From: Cytophagales bacterium | GTDB lineage: Bacteria > Bacteroidota > Bacteroidia > Cytophagales > Cyclobacteriaceae | Length of the DNA: 9,305 bases | Assembly: GCA_029262955.1 (NCBI GenBank) | Contig: JAJCYL010000518.1 | Coordinates: 1 to 9,305 of the forward strand | Direction: 5' to 3' | Program-made: the position numbers and the translations under genes | The notes under the pieces: model-generated | What the model was told of the DNA's origin: nothing | Database searches by the model: none | The model's input: the letters and a program-made list of their open reading frames with translations, nothing else | Part shown: positions 1 to 5,848 of the stretch, one piece after another | How the letters are laid out: every line of letters starts with the position of its first letter | Position numbering within the stretch: position 1 is the stretch's first letter

Positions 1-380
1 ACAATCATCAGGTTACGGCCAATGTCATAGCGCAGAAATATAACGAGTTAGAAATAATGCCCTACCAATTGGCCTTGTTTACTTCTCTTTACAAGTCCAG
101 CAATGATTTTCTAAGAAGTTATGCCGCAAAAGAAAAATTGGAATATGCAGTCTCATCAATCCCATCGCTGATTTTTATTAATCAGTTTGATCCGGTTACA
201 CCACCAGTTAACGCTTCAATCTTTCAATCTAAAATGACTGATTCGAGAGCTTTTATTATTAATGCCGGTGGGCATGGTGGTGGGGATATGTTATGTAAAA
301 GAGCAATTATGGATGCTTTTATGAACAATCCGACTCTTGAACTGAATTCAGATTGTTTGGACTTATGGTCGGGTGATTAG
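1..380 (+). CDS. Alpha/beta hydrolase, TAP-like C-terminal part (5' end outside window)
   Basis: The reading frame is open from the left edge (first complete codon at base 3) to the TAG ending at 380, so this is the last ~125 residues of a longer protein. The ATG at 57 is internal. The visible part matches the C-terminal region of TAP-like alpha/beta hydrolases, a family that includes tripeptidyl and prolyl aminopeptidases. A strand ending in FDPVTPP carries the usual catalytic Asp (codon 189-191), and GGHGGG carries the catalytic His (codon 273-275). These are followed by a Cys and an 'AIMDAFMNNP' helix, as in that domain. The nucleophile Ser and any signal peptide would lie outside the window. 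Such enzymes in Bacteroidota are often exported peptidases or esterases; which one cannot be said from this fragment. No T-tailed hairpin follows the stop. Family call fairly sure, substrate unknown. Confidence 0.8.
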   Translation, partial: NHQVTANVIAQKYNELEIMPYQLALFTSLYKSSNDFLRSYAAKEKLEYAVSSIPSLIFINQFDPVTPPVNASIFQSKMTDSRAFIINAGGHGGGDMLCKRAIMDAFMNNPTLELNSDCLDLWSGD

Positions 381-384
381 CCCG

Positions 385-423
385 TGCCAATAAAGGGACA
401 CGAACTCCCACGCCATTGCTGGC
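385..423 (-). pseudogene. tRNA-Leu-like 3' remnant (variable arm, T arm, acceptor strand)
   Basis: Immediately downstream of the tRNA on the same strand, bases 413-385 align without gaps to the T arm and 3' acceptor strand of the real tRNA (467-439), with 21 of 29 positions identical. It includes GTTCG at the T-loop position and ends in GGCA. Just before it, GCCA-GCAA-TGGC (423-412) forms a small hairpin where a class II variable arm would be. Pairing in the T stem is imperfect and there is no matching 5' half next to it, so it is unlikely to be functional. It could be a decayed tandem tRNA, an attachment-site relic, or chance similarity strengthened by GC-rich hairpins. Confidence 0.4.
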
Positions 424-438
424 CCCCAACTTGCAGTG

Positions 439-520
439 TGCGCATGAGAGGACTCGAACCTCCACGCCCGAAAGCACTGCCTCCTGAAGACAGCGTGTCT
501 ACCAATTTCACCACATGCGC
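439..520 (-). tRNA. tRNA-Leu, anticodon CAG
   Basis: Read on the minus strand, the 82-nt sequence folds as a class II tRNA. The acceptor stem GCGCATG (520-514) pairs perfectly with CATGCGC (446-440), and the discriminator is A (439). The D arm GTG/CAC closes a loop with TTGGTAGA. The anticodon stem CTGTC/GGCAG closes the loop TTCAGGA, giving anticodon CAG, which reads CUG leucine codons. The long variable arm TGCT-TTCG-GGCG is typical of Leu/Ser tRNAs, and the D-loop and discriminator A fit Leu. The T arm is GGAGG-TTCGAGT-CCTCT. The CCA tail is not encoded. It lies between a hydrolase on the other strand and an oxidoreductase on the same strand, and is bracketed by tRNA-like fragments. Confidence 0.97.
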
Positions 521-529
521 TTCTAAATT

Positions 530-571
530 ACGTCCAGGTTACTTCGTCTGGACGTATCTACCAACTTGTCC
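530..571 (-). pseudogene. tRNA-Leu-like 5' remnant (D-loop motif plus stem-loop)
   Basis: Upstream of the tRNA on the same strand, bases 567-553 match the real tRNA's D-arm region (508-494) at 13 of 15 positions, including the Leu/Ser-like TTGGTAGA. This runs straight into a perfect 8-bp stem, ACGTCCAG/CTGGACGT (555-548 with 537-530), with a 10-nt loop, in the position of an anticodon arm. The loop is three bases too long and lacks T33, so this is not an anticodon arm as it stands. It may be a decayed tRNA-Leu 5' half. A simple hairpin in the 103-bp gap between the oxidoreductase stop and the tRNA, for example one affecting readthrough or processing, is the alternative. No U-tract follows it, so an intrinsic terminator is unlikely. 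Confidence 0.35.
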
Positions 572-623
572 GCCGTTTAAAGCGAGTTTTACCATTCGGC
601 AAACTTAGATGTCAAAGTTAAGC

Positions 624-1997
624 TCAATGATTAATTTCCAATATATCCTCAAGGCGTTTGGGAAGATTTTTTTCGACCCACTTGCGATAATCTCCTTCGT
701 ATCCCACTTTTCTCTGCAAATCTTCTGTTTTTTGGAGGATAGATTGAATGACTTCGTCTGTCATGAACTTCTGGCGACTAATATGATCAGCTATTTGATC
801 AACTTGCTCTGAGATACCTTCTTCAGATCCCCTTAACCAATTCTCGTAATCTTCCTCTTGCCAATTCAACTCGTTGTCCATTACTTCGATGGAAATTTCA
901 CGTCCATGGTCCAGCGAGTCTTTGATATTCCCTCTTCCGGTTACTGCATTCCCCAGCATAAAGACATTATCATAACCATCCAGTTTACAACTTTTGGGGT
1001 CACTTATTTTAAATGTCGACCCTTCGGAGGGCATTCCTTCTATTTTCTCAGGTATGCTACCAATTGATGAAATGACTAATTCTGACCGATACTCAAAGAA
1101 TTTATCAGTTGGGACAACTTTACCATTTTCAATCTTCGTTTGCTGAAACTTGATACCAACCAGTTGATCATTCTCAACAATCTTATCAATTGGTGCATGG
1201 CATGGAACAAATTTGAATAGGAATTTGGACATTGCGTTCTCCAGAATTTTTTTGGTTACCCTTTCGGCTTTTTCAATATTCTCCGGAGAATCTTTTTCAA
1301 TTGTAGATAGAGGCATATCAACGTCACGTCTTCTATAATATAACGTACAAGGTTTCACACCTAAATCTGTCAGCGTAACACCATTTTGTTCTAAGACCTT
1401 GGAAATGCTTCTGTCAAGCTCCAGTAGGTTAGTTTCAATACCTCTTTCTCTCAAGGCTTTTTCAACAGTTTCAAACATTAACGCCTTAACAACATCAATG
1501 GAGGCTAAACCTCCTCCTACCACTATGGCGTCATCTTTTACCTCATAGACCTGGCCTGAATAGTCAGGCTCATGAAAGTGGTTGTACCAATAGATAAAAG
1601 GATTTTGATAAATCAACCCCCTGTCAACATAGCTATCAATTCCTTCAATTGGCAGGGGTCGATCTTTCCAGGCACCTGTTGCAATTAGTACCGCAGTGAA
1701 CCCCCAATTTTGTACGAGATCTTCAAAATCTACGTCGTCTCCTAGCCGAATTCCTGGCACATAGCGAATATTGTCATGATCTAATTTGTCATTTATACGC
1801 CCTTCTTCCTTATCTCTTAATTTTACATGCCATTTGGGTAAGCCGTCCTCTATTTTCCCATAGGGCAAGTAGTTTTGTTCAAAAACTACTACTCGAAACC
1901 CACGCTGGGCTAGTCTTGAAGCAGCCTCTGATCCAGCAACGGACCCACCGAAAATTGCAATAAAGTGATGACCACTGTGTAATAAAGAGTTATCCAT
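624..1997 (-). CDS. FAD-dependent NAD(P)H oxidoreductase, ferredoxin-NADP reductase/GltD-like
   Basis: A 457-residue two-dinucleotide-fold flavoprotein. FAD is expected at GGSVAGSEAA (17-26), with an acidic residue closing strand 2 (E40). The segment around 45-60 (YGKIEDGLPKWHVKL) matches the stretch following the FAD fold in adrenodoxin reductase and glutamate synthase small subunit. IATGA (105-109) is the usual ATG motif. GGGLAS (161-166) is the NAD(P)H fold, and the later YYRRR with DVDMP suggests NADPH phosphate binding. Near the C-terminus, FMLGNAVTGRGNIKDSLDHGR resembles the 'GD..TG.gni..s...G' FAD motif, followed by an ~80-residue helical tail. No Cys pair or Fe-S motif is visible, so an electron-transfer partner such as a ferredoxin must be elsewhere. 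Odd: the third position of GxGxxG is Ser. The ATG at 1997 has no clear Shine-Dalgarno. Monocistronic: a terminator lies upstream and a tRNA downstream. Substrate unknown. Confidence 0.85.
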   Translation of the reverse strand: MDNSLLHSGHHFIAIFGGSVAGSEAASRLAQRGFRVVVFEQNYLPYGKIEDGLPKWHVKLRDKEEGRINDKLDHDNIRYVPGIRLGDDVDFEDLVQNWGFTAVLIATGAWKDRPLPIEGIDSYVDRGLIYQNPFIYWYNHFHEPDYSGQVYEVKDDAIVVGGGLASIDVVKALMFETVEKALRERGIETNLLELDRSISKVLEQNGVTLTDLGVKPCTLYYRRRDVDMPLSTIEKDSPENIEKAERVTKKILENAMSKFLFKFVPCHAPIDKIVENDQLVGIKFQQTKIENGKVVPTDKFFEYRSELVISSIGSIPEKIEGMPSEGSTFKISDPKSCKLDGYDNVFMLGNAVTGRGNIKDSLDHGREISIEVMDNELNWQEEDYENWLRGSEEGISEQVDQIADHISRQKFMTDEVIQSILQKTEDLQRKVGYEGDYRKWVEKNLPKRLEDILEINH

Positions 1998-2115
1998 ATT
2001 CTCGACATTTTTAAAGTCGGGAAATAAGGTAATAAGAATATTGAAATTAGACTAACTGAAAGATGTGCGATGGCAGTATATGTCCAGATTAAAAAACAGA
2101 TGAGCACCTGACAAT

Positions 2116-2141
2116 AAAAAAAGGCGGTCATTTGGACCGCC
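2116..2141 (-). terminator. Intrinsic terminator of the first small secreted-protein gene
   Basis: On the minus strand, a perfect 7-bp stem GGCGGTC/GACCGCC (2141-2135 with 2129-2123) with a 5-nt loop is followed by seven T (2122-2116). It begins about 30 bases after the stop codon of the gene ending at 2171. It separates that gene from the oxidoreductase gene further along the strand. Confidence 0.9.
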
Positions 2142-2170
2142 CTTGTTAGTGCTAATGAATTAATTGTTAC

Positions 2171-2758
2171 CTATCGCAGATTGAATTTATGATCTGCTAA
2201 GACCCTGTCATTATTTGTGATAATAAAGCTCACCCAGTTTGATCTAATTCGACTAAAGTCGAAAATCTGATCAACGTTATTTTGAGTAATAGTATCGCTG
2301 TAAACCAATTCATGGTTGTCATCAAAAATTCGAATCTTCAAGTCTGATTGTAAGTTATTTCCAACAAACTCCAGTTGATCTGCTACTTGGTCAAACTGAA
2401 TTTGCCTGGCCAACAGGTCACTTAAAGAGGTATGGCTTATTGCTTCCAAAAGTGTTTCATTTTTGTTTTCAACAACAAAGGTGTAGTCACCGCTGGGCAT
2501 TTTACTTAGATTGATCGGCTGAATGAAACCATTCTCAACCTTCATCCACTCATTGTGGAGCACGTTACCTTTTTCATTCAATAATTTAAATTTCACCCGG
2601 CCTTCTTCTCCCTGATATATTAATTTATAGGAGCCGTTAGCCGAACCTGTAACAACCCTTACGAGTGCATCTCTCTTTGTCGAATCATTCGTGTTTGCGA
2701 ATGTTACAGTACTCATAACTGTTAAAAGTACTGCGATGATTTTTGTCGTCATCTTCAT
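2171..2758 (-). CDS. Small secreted two-domain beta-sandwich protein (paralogue A)
   Basis: A 195-residue protein with a clear Sec signal peptide: MKMTTK, then a hydrophobic stretch, with likely cleavage after TFA (residue 21). The mature part appears to be two similar beta-rich modules. The first (about 42-105) reads 'YKLIY...VKFKLLNEKGNVL...GFIQPINLSKMPSGDYTFVVE'. The second (about 128-195) reads 'LEFVGN...LKIRIFDDNHELVYSDT...FDFSRIRSNWVSFII'. The 'NEKGNVL ... INLS..PSGDYTF' pattern resembles the fold of T9SS C-terminal domains and DUF3244-type proteins, but the protein lacks a long passenger domain. I do not recognise a named family. It is a paralogue of the protein at 3181-3774 and has its own promoter-like elements and terminator. 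ATG AAG ATG gives two possible starts; the second matches the start of the paralogue. Function unknown; probably periplasmic or surface-located. Confidence 0.85.
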   Translation of the reverse strand: MKMTTKIIAVLLTVMSTVTFANTNDSTKRDALVRVVTGSANGSYKLIYQGEEGRVKFKLLNEKGNVLHNEWMKVENGFIQPINLSKMPSGDYTFVVENKNETLLEAISHTSLSDLLARQIQFDQVADQLEFVGNNLQSDLKIRIFDDNHELVYSDTITQNNVDQIFDFSRIRSNWVSFIITNNDRVLADHKFNLR

Positions 2759-2786
2759 GATTCTTTACTTAATAGTTTTAATAATT

Positions 2787-2846
2787 TGCTTAATAGTTCG
2801 TCAATTGAACGGTGCAAAGTTCACTAGCTTTAATCGATATTCACAA
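2787..2846 (-). promoter_or_regulatory. Predicted promoter and conserved leader of paralogue A
   Basis: On the minus strand, TTG (2846-2844) is followed after 21 bases by GAACTTTG (2822-2815). This fits the Bacteroidota TTG / TAnnTTTG arrangement with one mismatch in the -7 box; spacings of 17-23 bases are known for Flavobacterium promoters. The same two elements with the same 21-base spacing, and AATATCGA at the same place between them, occur before paralogue B. A 38-bp block covering the -7 box and leader (2787-2824) is 34/38 identical to 3806-3843. The predicted transcript start leaves a leader of about 50 bases before the ATG at 2758. Confidence 0.6.
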
Positions 2847-3129
2847 CAAAAGACTCATTTATTGTATGAAATAATTGTAAACAGCTTAAATATTGCATTT
2901 AGTTCAATAAAATGATTGGTTTGTTGCACTTCATTACAAAAAATACAAATAACAATCGTTTGCGATTAGAATAATGTAATTAGAACTTTAAATTGTGCAA
3001 AATAGTAGCATTTGATCCATTTACTAGGCTGAAATTCGGATCCTTGTACTATTTGTGTCAGGATAATTCACACTTACCTAATAGTGCCAAATAATCTTCT
3101 GCTTTTCTTATAATTATTGCGGTTGAAAC
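2847..3129. other. Intergenic region between the two paralogous units
   Basis: AT-rich DNA without a credible gene. At 2906-2916 there is AATAAAATGAT followed by TTCATT (2930-2935); the same arrangement recurs at 3926-3936 and 3949-3954, at nearly the same distance upstream of paralogue B, so the duplicated unit includes at least ~180 bp of upstream DNA. A small perfect hairpin AATCG-TTTG-CGATT lies at 2954-2967. From about 2970 to 3129 I see nothing I can interpret. Confidence 0.5.
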
Positions 3130-3159
3130 AAAAAAGAGGACCATTTACATAGTCCTCTT
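3130..3159 (-). terminator. Intrinsic terminator of the second small secreted-protein gene
   Basis: On the minus strand, an 8-bp perfect stem AAGAGGAC/GTCCTCTT (3159-3152 with 3141-3134) with a 10-nt loop is followed by a T-run (3135-3130, overlapping the stem end). It starts about 20 bases past the TAG at 3181. It occupies the same place in this unit as the hairpin at 2116-2141 does in the other, but the stem sequence is different. Confidence 0.88.
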
Positions 3160-3180
3160 CTAATATCCTCATGTAAACTC

Positions 3181-3774
3181 CTATTTAAGTTCGATTCTAC
3201 TTTCGATCAAGAGATCACCTCGATGATACACTAATATTTTTACCCATTCCGAAGGCACATTACCTAAGTTATATCTTTTGTTAAGCAATACTTGGCTTAA
3301 AAGCGTGTCAGAATAAATTTGATTGGATTGATCATCGTAAACCAACAGATTAAACTCAGAATTACCCAGATCATGCCCGACTAACGCAAATTGACCTCTC
3401 TTACCTTTCTGAAGAAACAATCTTTCCATTAGGTAGTCAGATTGAGTGGTATGATTAATAGTTTCTGTTAAAGATCCTGACTTACCTTTTACCTCAATTC
3501 TATAGGAACCACTTTCTACGTTTCGAAGGCTAACTGGAAGAATGAATCCATTGGTTTTGGATAGCCTTTGCCTCACCAACAGGTCGCCTTTGGCATCCTT
3601 AATACTTACAAGAAGTGACTCTTCTGTTTGTGATTGGTATATCAATTTATAAGAGCTACTACCCAAGCGTGGAACAACTTTCAGGTATTTAAGGAAAGTC
3701 GAATCATTAGCTTCTGCAAATGCGGTCGTACAAATAACTGTTAAAAGTACTACCAGTAATTTTTTCGTCGTCAT
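3181..3774 (-). CDS. Small secreted two-domain beta-sandwich protein (paralogue B)
   Basis: A 197-residue protein, paralogous to the neighbour at 2171-2758 over its full length. The Sec signal peptide is MTTKK, then a hydrophobic core, with likely cleavage after AFA (residue 20). Shared landmarks are NDST just after cleavage, SYKLIYQ, NGFI.P, SG.Y, I.HT..SD and YSDT. Two repeated modules are visible: 'LLVSIKDAKGDLL...NGFILPVSLRNVESGSYRIEVKG' and 'FNLLVYDDQSNQIYSDT...YNLGNVPSEWVKILV'. Identity to paralogue A looks like roughly a third of residues by eye, whereas 18 bases in the signal-peptide region (3734-3751 versus 2715-2732) are identical. No catalytic motif, lipobox or membrane anchor is seen. 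It has its own promoter-like region and terminator, so it is a separate unit rather than part of an operon. Function not recognised. Confidence 0.85.
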   Translation of the reverse strand: MTTKKLLVVLLTVICTTAFAEANDSTFLKYLKVVPRLGSSSYKLIYQSQTEESLLVSIKDAKGDLLVRQRLSKTNGFILPVSLRNVESGSYRIEVKGKSGSLTETINHTTQSDYLMERLFLQKGKRGQFALVGHDLGNSEFNLLVYDDQSNQIYSDTLLSQVLLNKRYNLGNVPSEWVKILVYHRGDLLIESRIELK

Positions 3775-3805
3775 AATTTTTTACTACTTAATTGTTGTTA
3801 TTAAA

Positions 3806-3865
3806 TGCTTAATCGTTTGTCAATTGAACGCTACAAAGTTCACAACAAAAATTCGATATTGGCAA
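3806..3865 (-). promoter_or_regulatory. Predicted promoter and conserved leader of paralogue B
   Basis: On the minus strand, TTG (3865-3863), then 21 bases containing AATATCGA, then GAACTTTG (3841-3834). The geometry is the same as upstream of paralogue A, about 1019 bp away. The leader block 3806-3830 matches 2787-2811 at 23 of 25 positions and contains the palindromic core TCAATTGA. The predicted leader is about 53 bases long. Confidence 0.6.
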
Positions 3866-4083
3866 TGAAAGAGTGTTTTAGTTAGATGAATAGATTGTTA
3901 AATTAAAATATTTTAAAAAATGATTAATAAAATGATCTTTTGTTGAAATTCATTGAATTACCGTTCTAATTCCCTTTTGTATTTTAACAAATTCCGAATA
4001 TCTAACCGGCTCAATAATTTGAAGAAAGGAACTTCTTTATTAAGCAGACCGGACTAATATTGTAAAAGCCAAAAAACCTTAAT
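3866..4083. other. Divergent intergenic region before the nitroreductase-like gene
   Basis: AT-rich region between paralogue B and the divergent gene at 4084. Its left part repeats sequence found upstream of paralogue A (AATAAAATGAT at 3926-3936). On the plus strand, TAATATTG (4055-4062) is one mismatch from TAnnTTTG, but I see no TTG at a proper distance, so I do not call a promoter. No Shine-Dalgarno precedes the ATG at 4084. Confidence 0.4.
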
Positions 4084-4770
4084 ATGACATTGAAAACAAA
4101 GGATGTAAAAGGGTATGCACATGTGGAGTACAATCGAGATACTTATTCCCCCGAAGAGGCGACACAACGCTCGATGGATTTTTACCATTGGATGGATACG
4201 AGAAGGACGGTGCGCGAGATTTCAAACCGACCTGTGCCTAAGGAGCTTGTTGAAAATGTTATTATGGCTGCATCAACCGCCCCATCTGGTGCACATAAGC
4301 AACCCTGGACATTTTGCCTGATTTCAAATGCGGAATTAAAGGGTAAAATCAGAAAGGCTGCTGAGGAGGAAGAATATGAAAGTTATACTGGTAGGATGAG
4401 TGAGAGATGGAAGAAAGATTTGGAACCCCTTGGTACCGACTGGAATAAGCCATTTCTGGAAGAAGCACCATGGTTGGTCATTGTATTCAAGAGAGTATTC
4501 GAACTGGAAGATGGTGTCAAGCACAATAATTATTATGTCAACGAGTCGGTTGGCATTGCTTGTGGGTTCTTCCTGGCGGCATTACATAAGGCCGGCTTAG
4601 TTACGCTGACACATACACCAAGTCCCATGAATTTTCTGACAAAAATTCTCGAGAGGCCAGAAAACGAGAGGCCATATCTGCTACTGCCTATTGGTTATCC
4701 TCAGGATGAAGTGTATGTACCCAAGATTGAGAGAAAACCTTTGGATGAGGTGGTGGTTTACTACGAATAG
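4084..4770 (+). CDS. Nitroreductase-fold flavoprotein, iodotyrosine deiodinase-like
   Basis: A 228-residue FMN enzyme of the nitroreductase superfamily that reads along its length like iodotyrosine deiodinase (IYD). IYD removes halide reductively from iodo- or bromotyrosine. RRTVR (40-44) is the FMN-phosphate motif, and STAPSGAHKQPWTF (64-77) is the hallmark 'TAPSGAH.. PW' segment. The three IYD residues that clamp the amino acid zwitterion are present with family spacing: E97, Y101 and K122 (human E157, Y161, K182). T178 in LTHTP corresponds to human Thr239, which contacts flavin N5. SVGIACGFFLAALHKAGLVT (155-174) and the C-terminal LPIGYP...VP...RKPLDE also match. There is no signal peptide or membrane anchor, unlike the vertebrate protein, so it is cytoplasmic. 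It ends 47 bp from the convergent aldo-keto reductase. Substrate in this organism is inferred, not shown; a generic nitroreductase is the alternative. Confidence 0.88.
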   Translation: MTLKTKDVKGYAHVEYNRDTYSPEEATQRSMDFYHWMDTRRTVREISNRPVPKELVENVIMAASTAPSGAHKQPWTFCLISNAELKGKIRKAAEEEEYESYTGRMSERWKKDLEPLGTDWNKPFLEEAPWLVIVFKRVFELEDGVKHNNYYVNESVGIACGFFLAALHKAGLVTLTHTPSPMNFLTKILERPENERPYLLLPIGYPQDEVYVPKIERKPLDEVVVYYE

Positions 4771-4817
4771 CCTAAAATTCCATCATAACGATGTTCAGAG
4801 TTCAATAATTTATTTCC

Positions 4818-5723
4818 CTATTTATAAAGAAGTTTTATCATCTTTTGCTTTTCTCTTTCATTAGGCAATCTCCCAAAGCCTGCTTTCATATTGTCGAGCA
4901 TGTGATGTGGTTTGGCCGTGCCTGGGATTACACAGGTTACAGCCGGGTTGGAGAGTAAGTACTTAAGAAAAAACTGACCCCAACTCTCAGCACCAAATTC
5001 CATCGCCCATTCCGGAATGTCTTGATTTTTAACTGACCTGAAGAGAGATCCACCTCCATAAGGTCTGTTGATGAGCACCGCAATACCTTTTTCAAGTGCT
5101 AAGGGCAAGATACTCTCTTCGGCCTTTCTACTGGACATAGAATAGTTGAGCTGAATAAAATCAAGCGGATGATCTTTCATGATCTGTTCCATTTTAGAAA
5201 AGGCACTTTCTACATAATGAGTTATTCCAATATATCTCACTTTTCCTTCTTCTTTCCAATCCCTCAATGTTTCGATATGAGTTTGCCAGTCCTGCATATT
5301 ATGAATCTGCATCAGGTCGATGGGTTTCTTCCTCATTAGCTCAATGGAACGATCCATTTGGCTGATTCCAGCTTTTTTTCCGGTTGTCCAGACTTTGGTA
5401 GCAGCAAAAAGTTTAGCATTCACGCTCATTTGATCGGAGATTTCTCCGACAACTCCCTCAGATCTGCCATACATGGGAGAAGAATCAACAACTGTTCCGC
5501 CGTATTGAATCATTGTATCCAAAACTGCTCTAAGTGGTTCTCTGTCATTTTCATTAGGACCCACATCAAAAGACTGCCAGGTACCCAGTCCAATGGATGG
5601 AAGTAATTCTCCAGAAGATGGTATTTTACGTTTTAACACTTCATCCTTTAAGTCCATCCCTGTTGAATTGAACGGTAGTGTACAACCCGCTGCTACAAGC
5701 CTAACAAAGTTTCTTCTTTTCAT
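4818..5723 (-). CDS. Tat-exported aldo/keto reductase
   Basis: A 301-residue AKR-superfamily (TIM-barrel, NADPH-dependent carbonyl reductase) protein. I chose the ATG at 5723 because AAAAGG sits seven bases or so upstream and the protein then begins MKRRNFVRLVAAGC, a twin-arginine signal. The longer frame from 5738 starts with TTG and would put five residues in front. The catalytic tetrad is visible: D80 (VVDSSPMYG), Y85, K110 (AATKVW) and H141 (QIHNM). The C-terminal 'CVIPGT.KPHHMLDNM' matches the cofactor-binding segment of the family. The 'AAGC' might be a lipobox, but Ala at -3 makes it weak, so export as a soluble periplasmic enzyme is as likely. It converges with the deiodinase-like gene and is divergent from the ATPase gene. 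Substrate unknown. Confidence 0.87.
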   Translation of the reverse strand: MKRRNFVRLVAAGCTLPFNSTGMDLKDEVLKRKIPSSGELLPSIGLGTWQSFDVGPNENDREPLRAVLDTMIQYGGTVVDSSPMYGRSEGVVGEISDQMSVNAKLFAATKVWTTGKKAGISQMDRSIELMRKKPIDLMQIHNMQDWQTHIETLRDWKEEGKVRYIGITHYVESAFSKMEQIMKDHPLDFIQLNYSMSSRKAEESILPLALEKGIAVLINRPYGGGSLFRSVKNQDIPEWAMEFGAESWGQFFLKYLLSNPAVTCVIPGTAKPHHMLDNMKAGFGRLPNEREKQKMIKLLYK

Positions 5724-5805
5724 TATCCTTTTGATCAAAGTAAATTAACCTTAACCTAAAATAATTGAATACTTATTTAATTAAGGCCAGGAAGAGTTTA
5801 ATTAA

Positions 5806-5817
5806 TCAGTCGACTGA
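5806..5817. promoter_or_regulatory. 12-bp perfect palindrome, possible operator
   Basis: TCAGTCGACTGA is a perfect 12-bp palindrome in the region between the divergent aldo-keto reductase and ATPase genes, about 83 bases upstream of the reductase start. It could be a dimeric regulator site. Only its symmetry and position support this. Confidence 0.3.
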
Positions 5818-5832
5818 ATTAGGGAGTTTTGG

Positions 5833-5848
5833 ATGATTTAATAATCAT
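5833..5848. repeat. Inverted repeat abutting the direct-repeat array
   Basis: ATGATT-TAAT-AATCAT, a 6-bp inverted repeat with a 4-base spacer, overlaps the left end of the 22-bp repeat array by two bases. It could be part of a binding region for the same factor, or chance in AT-rich DNA. Confidence 0.35.

Noticed and set aside
385..423. A second functional tRNA gene downstream of tRNA-Leu
   Set aside because: Only 25 bases separate the tRNA end from the T-arm-like piece, so there is no room for a 5' half, and the T stem has mismatches.
530..555. Perfect 8-bp hairpin considered as intrinsic terminator of the oxidoreductase gene
   Set aside because: No T-run follows on either strand, and it directly precedes the tRNA, so I kept it only as a possible tRNA-like remnant.
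384..608. Open frame of 74 codons on the plus strand across the tRNA region
   Set aside because: It lies antisense to the tRNA-Leu and its flanks, is rich in Pro/Arg/Cys from stem-loop DNA, and has no recognisable protein features.
1910..2131. Open frame of 73 codons on the minus strand upstream of and into the oxidoreductase
   Set aside because: It overlaps the 5' end of the oxidoreductase in another frame and begins within the terminator hairpin of the preceding gene.
2691..2915. Hydrophobic 74-codon plus-strand frame, possibly a small membrane protein
   Set aside because: It is antisense to the signal-peptide coding region and promoter of paralogue A; the hydrophobicity reflects AT-rich DNA opposite those elements.
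5724..5738. Upstream TTG start for the aldo-keto reductase
   Set aside because: The downstream ATG at 5723 has AAAAGG at a proper distance and gives a standard twin-arginine N-terminus.
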